Shown here: positions 46,852 to 54,783 of the stretch, piece after piece
Layout: each line of letters starts with the position of its first letter
How positions within the stretch are numbered: the first letter of the stretch is position 1
Source: Allobosea sp. AAP35
Lineage (GTDB): Bacteria > Pseudomonadota > Alphaproteobacteria > Rhizobiales > Beijerinckiaceae
Assembly: GCF_001295925.1 (NCBI RefSeq)
Contig: NZ_LJHQ01000037.1
Coordinates: 124,001 to 188,000, forward strand
Direction of reading: 5' to 3'
DNA length: 64,000 nucleotides
Position numbers and translations under genes: made by a program
The notes under the pieces: generated by a model
Seen by the model: only the letters and a program-made list of their open reading frames with translations
Databases searched by the model: none
Told to the model about the DNA's origin: nothing

Positions 46852-47732
46852 AGCGCGATCTCCAGCCCGTCATGGGCAATTTCGACCCCGGCACTCTGGA
46901 CCAGAGCGCGCTCGCGCGAGCCCTCGATCAGCACGGGGTTGCTGTTGTTGATATGGGTGTAGATCTTGCGGGAGGCGGGCAGGCTGGCAAGCCAGTCAAG
47001 CGAGCCGCCCGGGCCGGTCATCGGCATGTGACCCATCCGCCGGCCGGTCTTTTCGCCCAGGCCGCTGCGCCGCATTTCGTCGTCATCAAACAACGTGCCG
47101 TCGAAGAGGATGATATCGGCGCTCTCGGCATGGTGCCTCACGCTGTCGGTCAGCGCGGCGCAGCCAGGAATGTAGACGAGCCGGGCATGAGGCCCCGCGA
47201 CCGAAAGACCGGCGGTTTCGCCTGCCTCGCTCTCGGTGACGGGATTTGAATCTTCGAGATACAGCGGGGCTTTACCGGGCACGACGAAGAGCCTCATCGC
47301 GATTGCGTGTTTGCTGTGAAACAGCGCCTCGGGCTCCGGGCTTTTCCAATCCGCGCTCAGGGGCTGCAGCATCGGATTGGCCGCGATGGCCGAGCGGACC
47401 GGTTCGAGCGCCCAAATTTCAAATGCGTGCCGCTCCCGCAGCGACAGCAATCCAGCGACATGGTCGATCTCCGCGCTGGTCAGCACCACGCTGGTGATCG
47501 GCGAATGCCTGGTCTCCTGCGGCCAGAGTGCCGGCGTGGCGCGTAGCTGCTGGTTGATGTCGGGCGAGGCGTTGACGAGGACGCAGCCCTCCTCGTCGAT
47601 CAAGGCCAGCGAGGCTTGTGTTCGCCACGAAACACGCGGATCGCGCGCCCAGGCCAATTCGCACTGGGCGCAGCGACAATTCCATTGCGGAAAGCCGCCG
47701 CCCGCGGCGGAGCCGAGAACGACGGCCTTCAT
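46848..47732 (-). CDS. pqqB: PQQ biosynthesis protein PqqB
   Basis: A 294-residue metallo-beta-lactamase-fold protein: VVLGSAAGGGFPQWNCRCAQC at the N-terminus, VNASPDINQQL, TSAEIDHVAGLLSLRE (in place of the classic HxHxDH), then GHMPMTGPGGSLDWL and YTHINNSNPVL. It is thought to hydroxylate a tyrosine-derived intermediate. The pqqA stop lies 6 bp upstream, so translation is close-coupled. Second gene of pqqABCDE. Confidence 0.95.
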   Translation of the reverse strand: MKAVVLGSAAGGGFPQWNCRCAQCELAWARDPRVSWRTQASLALIDEEGCVLVNASPDINQQLRATPALWPQETRHSPITSVVLTSAEIDHVAGLLSLRERHAFEIWALEPVRSAIAANPMLQPLSADWKSPEPEALFHSKHAIAMRLFVVPGKAPLYLEDSNPVTESEAGETAGLSVAGPHARLVYIPGCAALTDSVRHHAESADIILFDGTLFDDDEMRRSGLGEKTGRRMGHMPMTGPGGSLDWLASLPASRKIYTHINNSNPVLIEGSRERALVQSAGVEIAHDGLEIAL

Positions 47733-47738
47733 CGATGG

Positions 47739-47870
47739 TCAGCGATCGGTATCGATTGCGGCTGTGACGGCCGGCACGGCGTGAAGGTCGTCGCCTTCGC
47801 TCGATGGTGCATAGGCGGTCACTTCCATGCCGCAGGCGATGTCTTCGATCGTCGGGGTTTCCCAGGTCAT
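47739..47870 (-). CDS. pqqA: PQQ precursor peptide PqqA
   Basis: A 43-residue peptide, MTWETPTIEDIACGMEVTAY and onward, with the Glu (E16) and Tyr (Y20) that become PQQ. The C-terminal extension after Y20 (23 residues, PSSEGDDLHAVPAV and so on) is longer than the common 23-30 residue PqqA. A first ATG at 47873 is possible, but the second fits the AAGGAG spacing better. It leads the operon. No promoter can be confidently named. Confidence 0.93.
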   Translation of the reverse strand: MTWETPTIEDIACGMEVTAYAPSSEGDDLHAVPAVTAAIDTDR

Positions 47871-48008
47871 CATCGTCTCCTTATGGCTGAGGTGAAGGAA
47901 CGTAACAGGCCAGCGATTGATCCGCGGTGGCTTGAAGGGTCGGGACACGAAATGTTGATCAGCGCATAGCCTGGCGCAATCTGGCCGTTTCGCCCTCCCC
48001 GAGGGGCG

Positions 48009-48461
48009 TCAAGCCGATGCGCTGCGTGCCAGACGCGAAAACACGAGGCCGCCGATCAGCCCCGTGGCCGACATCGTCAGAAGGCCGATCTCGCCGCGCA
48101 CGGCGGCGACCAGCGTCGGCATCGGGGTGAAATACCCCATCAGCGAGAAGGCCGCCCAGATTCCGAGGAACCCGGCCAGGGCATAGACCAGTGCCGCCGG
48201 CGCCGGCACGAAGCGCGATGCGACGAAGGCTGCAGCGAAGGCGGGCAGGAACGCCGCGGCGGCGATCGCGCCCATCACCGGGCCAAAGCCGAGGAGATCC
48301 TGGGCGGTCGTCCTGAGATGCAGCGCCCCGGTCACCGGGCCCCCCATCTGCGCAATCGCGGCCAGGTTGAATTGCGTCTGCGCGATGCTGCCGAGGATGG
48401 CGGTGATGACCACTGCGACGAGGAATGCGATCAGAAGCCGCACGGCACTTTTGGTCGTCAT
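48009..48461 (-). CDS. Four-helix membrane protein, hypothetical
   Basis: A 150-residue protein with about four hydrophobic segments (VRLLIAFLVAVVITAILGSIA, FGPVMGAIAAAAFLPAFAAAF, PAALVYALAGFLGIWAAFS, IGLLTMSATGLIGGLVFS). No family is recognised. I chose ATG at 48461 (an upstream ATG at 48473 is possible). It diverges from the PQQ-type dehydrogenase gene by 77 bp. It may be a small accessory membrane protein. Confidence 0.65.
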   Translation of the reverse strand: MTTKSAVRLLIAFLVAVVITAILGSIAQTQFNLAAIAQMGGPVTGALHLRTTAQDLLGFGPVMGAIAAAAFLPAFAAAFVASRFVPAPAALVYALAGFLGIWAAFSLMGYFTPMPTLVAAVRGEIGLLTMSATGLIGGLVFSRLARSASA

Positions 48462-48538
48462 CCGCGTTCTCATCCTCGGCCACAGCGCGTTGCAATCATC
48501 CGCACCGGTGCGGTCTTTCGGCATTTGGGAGAGATATC

Positions 48539-49645
48539 TTGAGGCGCAAGTGGACCGCATGGCTGACGGCCGCCGTTGTGATGGTCGCACCGGCCGTCCT
48601 GGCCGCCGATCCCGTGGCGCGGGTCGACCCTTCGCTCTACCGGGTCGAGACGATGGTGGCCGGGCTGGAGCGTCCGTGGTCGGTCGCCATCCTGCCCGAC
48701 GGGCGCATGCTGATCACGGAACTGCCCGGGCGGCTGCGGCCGGCGCCTCTCGACGGTCTGCCGCCGATCTATGTCGGCGGCCAGATGGGGCTGATGGATG
48801 TCGCGCCCGACCCCGATTTCGCCAGCAACAGCCTGATCTATCTGACGCTCGCTTATGGCACGCCGTCGGCCAACAATGCCCGGCTGGTCAGGGCGAAGCT
48901 CGATGGCGACCGCCTCTCGGACGTCACCATCCTGTTCAGCGCGACGCCCAAATCCGGCCATTCCAACAATGGCAGCCGCATCGCGTTTCTGCGTGACAAG
49001 ACGCTGATCATGACGCTTGGCGACGGGTTCGACAGACGCGAGGCGGCTCAGGACCCGTCCAACCATCTCGGCAAGATCGTGCGCCTGAACCGGGACGGCA
49101 GCGTGCCGGGGGACAACCCGCTGGCGGGGCGCCCCGGCACAGCGCCGGAGATCTTCAGCCTCGGCCACCGCAATGTGCAGGGCGTGGCGGTCGATCAGGC
49201 CACGGGCGCGCTTCTGGTGTCGGAGCACGGGCCGCGTGGCGGCGACGAGATCAACGACGTCCGGGCCGGGCTCAATTACGGTTGGCCGCTGATCACCGGC
49301 GGTCGCGACTACAGCTTCGCCCAGGTGACGCCGTTCCGGGCGCTGGCGGGTTTCGAGCCGCCGCTGCTCGAATGGACGCCCTCGATCGCGCCTGCCGGGC
49401 TTGCGATCTATGACGGTGCGCTGTTTGCCGGCTGGCGCGGCGACTTGCTGGTGCCCGCCCTGGTCGAGCGCGCGGTGCGGCGGGTGCGACGCGAGAAGGG
49501 CCGGATCACTGGCCAAGAACTGCTGCTGGCCGAACTTGGCGAGCGGATACGTGACGTCCGCGTCGCACGCGATGGCGCGCTGCTCGTGCTGACGGACGGG
49601 CCGAAAGGGAGTTTGCTGCGCGTGGTCCCGACAACCCCGCGGTAA
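48539..49645 (+). CDS. Exported PQQ-dependent aldose sugar dehydrogenase
   Basis: A 368-residue soluble sugar dehydrogenase of the YliI/Asd beta-propeller type. A signal peptide (RRKWTAWLTAAVVMVAPAVLA) is followed by ILPDGRMLITELPGRL, the catalytic-type GHSNNGSRIAF, LNRDGSVPGDNPL, IFSLGHRNVQGVA and SEHGPRGGDEIN. I chose the TTG at 48539, with GGGAGAG at the right spacing; the frame open to 48425 is the antisense of its neighbour. It needs PQQ in the periplasm, made by the adjacent operon, so it is a likely client enzyme. Confidence 0.88.
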   Translation: MRRKWTAWLTAAVVMVAPAVLAADPVARVDPSLYRVETMVAGLERPWSVAILPDGRMLITELPGRLRPAPLDGLPPIYVGGQMGLMDVAPDPDFASNSLIYLTLAYGTPSANNARLVRAKLDGDRLSDVTILFSATPKSGHSNNGSRIAFLRDKTLIMTLGDGFDRREAAQDPSNHLGKIVRLNRDGSVPGDNPLAGRPGTAPEIFSLGHRNVQGVAVDQATGALLVSEHGPRGGDEINDVRAGLNYGWPLITGGRDYSFAQVTPFRALAGFEPPLLEWTPSIAPAGLAIYDGALFAGWRGDLLVPALVERAVRRVRREKGRITGQELLLAELGERIRDVRVARDGALLVLTDGPKGSLLRVVPTTPR

Positions 49646-49660
49646 AGGCGCGTCTCCTCG

Positions 49661-50356
49661 TCAATCCGGCACTTTGAGATGGTGCAGGCGGGTCGGCTGC
49701 CGCAGCAGGTAGCCGCCGCCCTTCACATGCTCGGCGAGAATGTCGAAACGCTTCATCACCCTTCCGCGTTCCTCCAGCGCCCTGTCCTTGAGCGCGGGGT
49801 CGGCGCCGACAACGCGATCGATGAAGTGCGAGACCGTCGTATAGGTCTCCACTCTGTCATACTCACGGGAGGCGACGAGGTGCAGTGACCGGCTGCGCAA
49901 AGCGGCTGCGATGGCATCCTGCACAGCCAAACGAAACGGCGTTTTGTCCTCGATCGGCCGCATCGATTGAAAGAACGTCCCCTCGGGCAGCGGCTCGGCG
50001 ATGATGACGGCGCCGCCCGGCTCGACAATGCGGGCCGCCTCCGTGAGGGCTCCCGCCAGGCCTTCGAGAGGGACATGGCGCAGGCTGTCGATATAGATCG
50101 CCGCATGCACCGCGTTGTCGGTGAAGGGCAGGCGGGCTGCGGTTGCCTGCCGCAGGATCGCCGTCGGCGCCATCCTGCGTGCCTCGGCCAGGACCGTTTC
50201 GTCGGCATCGATGCCGGCGACCCTGGCTCCGCTCTCGGCCAGTGCCTTCAGCAGGATGCCGCGCCCGCAGCCGACCTCGACGATGCGCCGCTCCTCGAGG
50301 GGGGAGAGGATCGCCTTGATGACCCTGAGTGTATCATCGACGGGGCGTGCACGCAT
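49661..50356 (-). CDS. Class I SAM-dependent methyltransferase
   Basis: A 231-residue methyltransferase: IVEVGCGRGILLKALAESGARVAGIDAD is the SAM site, followed by ATAARLPFTDNAVHAAIYIDSL and EPGGAVIIAEPLPEGTFF. The fold resembles UbiE/COQ5-like enzymes but the substrate is unknown. It ends 15 bp from the convergent PQQ-type dehydrogenase gene. Length and motifs are normal. Confidence 0.85.
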   Translation of the reverse strand: MRARPVDDTLRVIKAILSPLEERRIVEVGCGRGILLKALAESGARVAGIDADETVLAEARRMAPTAILRQATAARLPFTDNAVHAAIYIDSLRHVPLEGLAGALTEAARIVEPGGAVIIAEPLPEGTFFQSMRPIEDKTPFRLAVQDAIAAALRSRSLHLVASREYDRVETYTTVSHFIDRVVGADPALKDRALEERGRVMKRFDILAEHVKGGGYLLRQPTRLHHLKVPD

Positions 50357-50470
50357 AGCGTTCGGGCCTGATGGAGACGCGCGAGCCTAACGCCAGACAA
50401 CTGCCGGTAGACAAGCCTTGCATGCTGCCGCTTCACAAATGCTGTGCATATCGGCGCCTGGGATGAGCAC

Positions 50471-50489
50471 AGCCTAGCCTAGCCTAGCC
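50471..50489. repeat. Short 5-bp tandem repeat across a stop codon
   Basis: The unit agcct occurs three times plus a partial copy (50471-50489), and covers the TAG stop (50486-50484) of the dehydratase gene. Slippage could shift the stop region. Confidence 0.7.
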
Positions 50490-51437
50490 GGTGAGCGCAG
50501 CAAGCTTGGACAGGTCTATATTTGCGCCGCAGACCAGTATGCCAAGCCGCTCGCCGGCTGCCGGCCGATAGGCGCCGCAGAGCAGGGCGCCGAGCGCGGC
50601 CGCGCCACCGGGCTCTACCGCCAGCCGGAAGTCGCGCCAAAGCGTGACCTGCGCTTGGGTGATGGCGGCATCGGGGATGAGGACGACGTGGTCGACGCTG
50701 TCCTTGCAGACCTCGTAGACCAGCGGGCCGACGTTGCGGGCGCCCAGCGAATCGGCGGCGAGCGAGGCAACCTTGACCTCGACCGGTCCCTTCGCCTCCA
50801 GCGCCGCCTGCAGGGCGCGCGAACCTTCCGGCTCGACGCCGACGACCTTGACCTTGGTGCCGGCAAACCAGGCGGCGATGCCGGAGATCAGCCCGCCGCC
50901 GCCGACCGCGACCAGCACGGTGTCGAGATCGGGTTCCTGATCCTGCCATTCCCGGCCGAGCGTGCCCTGGCCGGCGATGGTTTCCTTGGCCGCAAAGGGA
51001 TGGATCTTGAGCGCGCCGGTGTCGGCGACGAAGCGGTCGCAGGCCGCCTGCGCGTCGTCATACTGCGCGCCGCCGATGACGACCTGCGCGCCGAAGCGGC
51101 GGATCGCCTCGATCTTGGCGGCAGGCGAAATCTCGGGGACGAAGATCGTCGCCTTCACGCCGCGTGCCCTTGCGGCATAGGCGACGGCCGCGCCGTGATT
51201 GCCGCCCGACGCCGCTGAGACGCCGGCTGCCGGCACGTCGAGCGACAGCAGGTTGTTGAAGGCGCCGCGTGTCTTGAAGGAGCCGGCATGCTGCAGGCAT
51301 TCGAGCTTCAGCGAGATGTCGGCATCCGAGTCGAAAGCACCCGTTCCCAGCCGCATCACGGGTGTGACGCGGGCTTGGCCGGCAATGCGCTGCGCGGCAG
51401 CCTCGATCATGGCATGCGGCACGGGGCGGTCGGTCAT
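50484..51437 (-). CDS. PLP-dependent threonine/serine dehydratase
   Basis: A 317-residue fold-II PLP enzyme: Schiff-base Lys in HAGSFKTRGAFNN, ASGGNHGAAVAYAA and the phosphate loop VGGGGLISGIA. It lacks the C-terminal ACT regulatory domain of IlvA, like catabolic or racemase-like dehydratases. It likely makes a 2-oxo acid and ammonia from threonine or serine. It starts at ATG 51437, which overlaps the DUF429 gene stop as ATGA. Confidence 0.9.
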   Translation of the reverse strand: MTDRPVPHAMIEAAAQRIAGQARVTPVMRLGTGAFDSDADISLKLECLQHAGSFKTRGAFNNLLSLDVPAAGVSAASGGNHGAAVAYAARARGVKATIFVPEISPAAKIEAIRRFGAQVVIGGAQYDDAQAACDRFVADTGALKIHPFAAKETIAGQGTLGREWQDQEPDLDTVLVAVGGGGLISGIAAWFAGTKVKVVGVEPEGSRALQAALEAKGPVEVKVASLAADSLGARNVGPLVYEVCKDSVDHVVLIPDAAITQAQVTLWRDFRLAVEPGGAAALGALLCGAYRPAAGERLGILVCGANIDLSKLAALTG

Positions 51438-52219
51438 GACAGTGTCTCCTCAAGCATGCGGTCCGGCGTGAAGCTCCAGATCGCGATCTCGAGACCGTGC
51501 CTATCGTGTCCGATCTCGCGCGGGAAGGCGCGGCCGCGCCCGGCATGCATGTGCTTTGCGACCACGAGCCCGGCCAACGCATCGAGCAGATCGTCCGGCT
51601 GGGCTCCCCGGGGCGGGGGGCCTGCCAGCACGGCCTCCGGCAGCCCTTCCGCCCGCAACAAGGCTAGCCTTTCGGCGCGTCCCTCGGGGGCCCTCTTGGG
51701 AAAATCCAAAGGGCGGCCTCCATTCATCGACCAGAACGCAACCTCGGGGTGAACCTCCTTGACGCGGGCGGCGAGAGCAGGCGCGCCGACCAAGAGGCGG
51801 TCGATCTCGCGGATCTTGGGCAGGATCATGAAGGCCTGGCGGCTGAAACCGCGCCTGCCGTCACTGTCGCGGCGCGCGATCGCGCAGGCCTCGGCATGGG
51901 AGGCGGTGATGTCGGCCATACCGATCACGGGGCGATCGACGGCGTAGACCGCCGCGCGCGATGGCATGCTGAAGACGGAGCTTCGGCGCCGCCCCAGCAC
52001 GGCGCGTGCCGCCTGCTCGGGGCCGCGCCCATCCCCGATGATGCGGTCGGGCAATCCGATCGGCATGTCGATGGCAATCAGGCAGGGGGCATGAACGCTG
52101 TTCACGATGTCTTCGAAGCGAGCGAAACAGGCGATCACGGGGCTTGTTTCCAAGTTTGCATCGGCGATTGCCGCAATCCAGCCCGCCTTGCAGCCGTCCA
52201 CCCCCGCGATCCAAGCCAT
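51434..52219 (-). CDS. DUF429 protein (RNase-H-like fold)
   Basis: A 261-residue protein: AGVDGCKAGWIAAI at the N-terminus, then CLIAIDMPIGLPD, RRRSSVFSMPSRA, KEVHPEVAFWSMNGGRPL and DDLLDALAGLVVA. The scattered acidic residues suit the RNase-H-like DUF429 family, suggested to be nucleases, but not shown. It is translationally coupled to the dehydratase (ATGA). Function in this operon is unknown. Confidence 0.85.
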   Translation of the reverse strand: MAWIAGVDGCKAGWIAAIADANLETSPVIACFARFEDIVNSVHAPCLIAIDMPIGLPDRIIGDGRGPEQAARAVLGRRRSSVFSMPSRAAVYAVDRPVIGMADITASHAEACAIARRDSDGRRGFSRQAFMILPKIREIDRLLVGAPALAARVKEVHPEVAFWSMNGGRPLDFPKRAPEGRAERLALLRAEGLPEAVLAGPPPRGAQPDDLLDALAGLVVAKHMHAGRGRAFPREIGHDRHGLEIAIWSFTPDRMLEETLS

Positions 52220-52334
52220 GCACCTCCTCCTTCATCCGCCTTTCGCAGAACTGACGTTGCATGCGCGTCGCGTCTAGTGTGCAGTGCAGCGAACATCCGC
52301 CGCCGTCACGGCCGCTGGCGTCAGGAGATATCCC

Positions 52335-53207
52335 ATGCCGATCCGACCGCGCCGCAGTGCGCTTTATATGCCGGGCTCGAATGCGCGCGCGCTCGAGAAG
52401 GCCCGCGACATTGCAGCCGACGCGCTGATCCTCGATCTGGAGGATGCGGTGGCCCCCGAAGCGAAAGCGGCGGCCCGAGACCAGGTCTGCGCGGCGGTGA
52501 AAGCCGGCGGCTATGGCCGGCGCGAGTTGGTGATCCGCACCAACAGCGTCGACACGCCCTGGTTCATGGATGATCTCGCAGCGGCGGTGGAAGCCAATCC
52601 CGACGCCATCCTGATCCCGAAGGTCTCGGCGCCCGAGACCCTGCAGCAGATCGGCGCGCAGTTGAACGGGCTCTGGGCGCAGCCGACGCTGCGGGTCTGG
52701 GCGATGATCGAGACGCCGCTCGCCATCCTCGATGCGGAGAAGATCGCCCGCGCCGCCCGCGATCCCCGTGCGCGGCTGGCCTGTTTCGTGATGGGCACCA
52801 ACGACCTGGCGAAGGAAACGCGCGCTCGCTTCGTGCCGGGCCGCGCGCCGATGCTGCCCTGGCTGACCAGCGCGATCCTGGCGGCGCGGGCCTATGGCAT
52901 CGACATCCTCGACGGGGTCTATAACGATCTGAAGGATGAGGCCGGCTTCAAGGTCGAGTGCGAACAGGGCCGCGATCTCGGTTTCGACGGCAAAACGCTG
53001 ATCCATCCGGCACAGGTCGGGATCGCCAATACCGTGTTTGCACCCGATGCGGCGGAACTGGATCAGGCGCGGGCGATCATCGCCGCCTTCGCCGAGCCGG
53101 AAAATCAGGGCAAGGGCGCGATCCAGCTTGGTGGCCGCATGGTCGAATTGCTGCATGCCGAGATGGCGAAGCGGGTTGTGGCGCTCAGCCAGGCGATCGG
53201 GGGGTGA
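52335..53207 (+). CDS. HpcH/HpaI aldolase / citrate-lyase-beta-like CoA ester lyase
   Basis: A 290-residue TIM-barrel enzyme: RRSALYMPGSNARALEKARDIAAD, LILDLEDAV (metal Asp/Glu), VWAMIETPLAILDA, FVMGTNDLAKETRAR and GKTLIHPAQVGIAN. It resembles CitE-like and malyl-CoA lyase proteins that cleave or form C-C bonds of CoA esters. CAGGAG precedes the ATG. No partner subunits are near, so it is probably a standalone lyase. Substrate not determined. Confidence 0.9.
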   Translation: MPIRPRRSALYMPGSNARALEKARDIAADALILDLEDAVAPEAKAAARDQVCAAVKAGGYGRRELVIRTNSVDTPWFMDDLAAAVEANPDAILIPKVSAPETLQQIGAQLNGLWAQPTLRVWAMIETPLAILDAEKIARAARDPRARLACFVMGTNDLAKETRARFVPGRAPMLPWLTSAILAARAYGIDILDGVYNDLKDEAGFKVECEQGRDLGFDGKTLIHPAQVGIANTVFAPDAAELDQARAIIAAFAEPENQGKGAIQLGGRMVELLHAEMAKRVVALSQAIGG

Positions 53208-53221
53208 GGCCAGCGCGTCGT

Positions 53222-53319
53222 GGTCGGGCTTGACCCGACCAATTCAAGGCCATGACCGTGATGATGCTTCGTCCTGCGTGAGATTCCCGGGTCCACGCGG
53301 GCGCGGCCCGAGAATGACG
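53222..53319. repeat. Dispersed palindromic intergenic repeat, copy 1
   Basis: A 7-bp stem with a 5-nt loop (53222-53240) at one end and a cccgagaatgacg block (53307-53319) at the other. A related element, inverted, lies at 62601-62678. It sits between convergent genes and may also act as a terminator. Confidence 0.65.
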
Positions 53320-53327
53320 CAATATCG

Positions 53328-53873
53328 TTACGCCTTGCCCGCCTTCGCCGCCTTGGCCCGTTCCATCGCCTCGACGATAAGTTCCTTGGCCTTCTTGGCG
53401 TCGCCCCAGCCGGCGAGCTTGACCCATTTGCCGGGCTCCAGATCCTTGTAGTGCTCGAAGAAGTGCTGGATCTGGTCGAGCGTGATCTTGGGCAAATCGG
53501 TGTAGTTGTGGACGTTCTCGTAGCGCTTGGTCAGCTTGGGGACCGGGACCGCGATGATCTTCTCGTCGCCGCCACCCTCGTCCTCCATCAGCATCACGCC
53601 GATCGGGCGCACCGCGATGTAGGAGCCGGGTATCAGAGGGCGGGTGTTGGCGACCAGCACGTCGCAGGGGTCGCCGTCCTCGGAGAGCGTGTGCGGGATG
53701 AAGCCGTAGTTTCCGGGGTAGCGCATCGGCGTGTAGAGGAAGCGGTCGACGAAGAGCGTGCCGGCCTCCTTGTCCATCTCGTATTTGATCGGCTCGCCGC
53801 CGATCGCCACTTCGATCACGACATTGACTTCTTCGGGGGGATTCTTGCCGATTGAGATGGCATCGAGGCGCAT
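53328..53873 (-). CDS. ppa: Inorganic pyrophosphatase
   Basis: A 181-residue soluble pyrophosphatase that drives biosynthesis by hydrolysing PPi. Marks: [44 protein letters not shown] (the metal-binding DxDPxD) and KYEN-like [10 protein letters not shown]. All catalytic aspartates of the EDGDPCD loop are visible. Usual length for family I. The start at 53873 is supported by sequence length. A housekeeping gene. Confidence 0.97.
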   Translation of the reverse strand: MRLDAISIGKNPPEEVNVVIEVAIGGEPIKYEMDKEAGTLFVDRFLYTPMRYPGNYGFIPHTLSEDGDPCDVLVANTRPLIPGSYIAVRPIGVMLMEDEGGGDEKIIAVPVPKLTKRYENVHNYTDLPKITLDQIQHFFEHYKDLEPGKWVKLAGWGDAKKAKELIVEAMERAKAAKAGKA

Positions 53874-54039
53874 GTCTGTGGACCTGTCAGGATTGGAAAC
53901 GGGCGTCTTATGAGGGCTTGAGTGGAAAACTCCAAGCCCGACGTTAGCACCAGGTTAACCGCGTCGATTTGCGCTTGTGCCGCTGCGCTGATATCGGGCA
54001 AGGCATGATATCTCATTCGAGCCGCGCCGGTCGCGCATC

Positions 54040-54777
54040 GTGCGGTTTGCGCTCGTGCTGAGCCGCCTGCGCCCAGATGAAGACCGCTATGCGCGGCGCA
54101 TGGCGCGCATAGCGCGCTGGGACCGGCCCATCGAAAGCGGCGGCCAGCGCCTGCGCGCCTGGGCCAACATGCTGCTGGTCGATCATGGAATCTTCCGGCT
54201 GGCCTATCTCAACGCCCATCAGGTGACGCCGCGGCTGTGGCGCGCGGCCCAGCCGGCGCCGGGGCAGATCGCGTGGTTTGCCCGTCAGGGCGTCAAGACC
54301 ATCGTCAATCTGCGCGGCGGGCGCGAGCACGGCTCCTGGCCGTTGCAGCGCGAAGCCTGCGAGCGGCATGGGATCGCGCTGGTCGATTTCGTGCTGCGCT
54401 CGCGCGGCGCGCCGGATCGCGAGACGATCCTGGCGGCGGGCGACTTCTTCGCCTCGCTGAAAGAGCCAGCGCTGGTTCATTGCAAATCGGGCGCGGACCG
54501 GGCCGGTTTCTTCTCGGCTCTCTATTTGCTCATTCACGAGGGGCGGTCATTGGACGAGGCCATGCGGCAATTGTCGCTGCGCTACGGCCATTTCCGTTTT
54601 GCCAAGACAGGCATCCTCGATGCGTTCTTCGACGCCTACCGTATCGAGGGGGCAGCCAAGGGCATCGCCTTCCTCGACTGGGCGCGCGACATCTACGATC
54701 CGGCCCGGCTCGAGAGCAGCTTCAGGCCAGGTTTGCTTTCGTCATTGCTGGCCGACCGCCTGATCCGCAGGGAGTAG
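54040..54777 (+). CDS. Tyrosine/dual-specificity-type protein phosphatase
   Basis: A 245-residue phosphatase with the P-loop HCKSGADRAG (Cys-X5-Arg) and an earlier RAAQPAPGQIAWFARQGVKTIVNLRG block. The general acid Asp is plausibly in a WPLQREACERHGI or DFVLRSRGAP loop. Such proteins resemble bacterial homologues of phosphoinositide or kinase phosphatases. A GTG start at 54040 is used. It ends 6 bp from the convergent flippase-like gene. Substrate unknown. Confidence 0.85.
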   Translation: MRFALVLSRLRPDEDRYARRMARIARWDRPIESGGQRLRAWANMLLVDHGIFRLAYLNAHQVTPRLWRAAQPAPGQIAWFARQGVKTIVNLRGGREHGSWPLQREACERHGIALVDFVLRSRGAPDRETILAAGDFFASLKEPALVHCKSGADRAGFFSALYLLIHEGRSLDEAMRQLSLRYGHFRFAKTGILDAFFDAYRIEGAAKGIAFLDWARDIYDPARLESSFRPGLLSSLLADRLIRRE

Positions 54778-54783
54778 TTCGGG

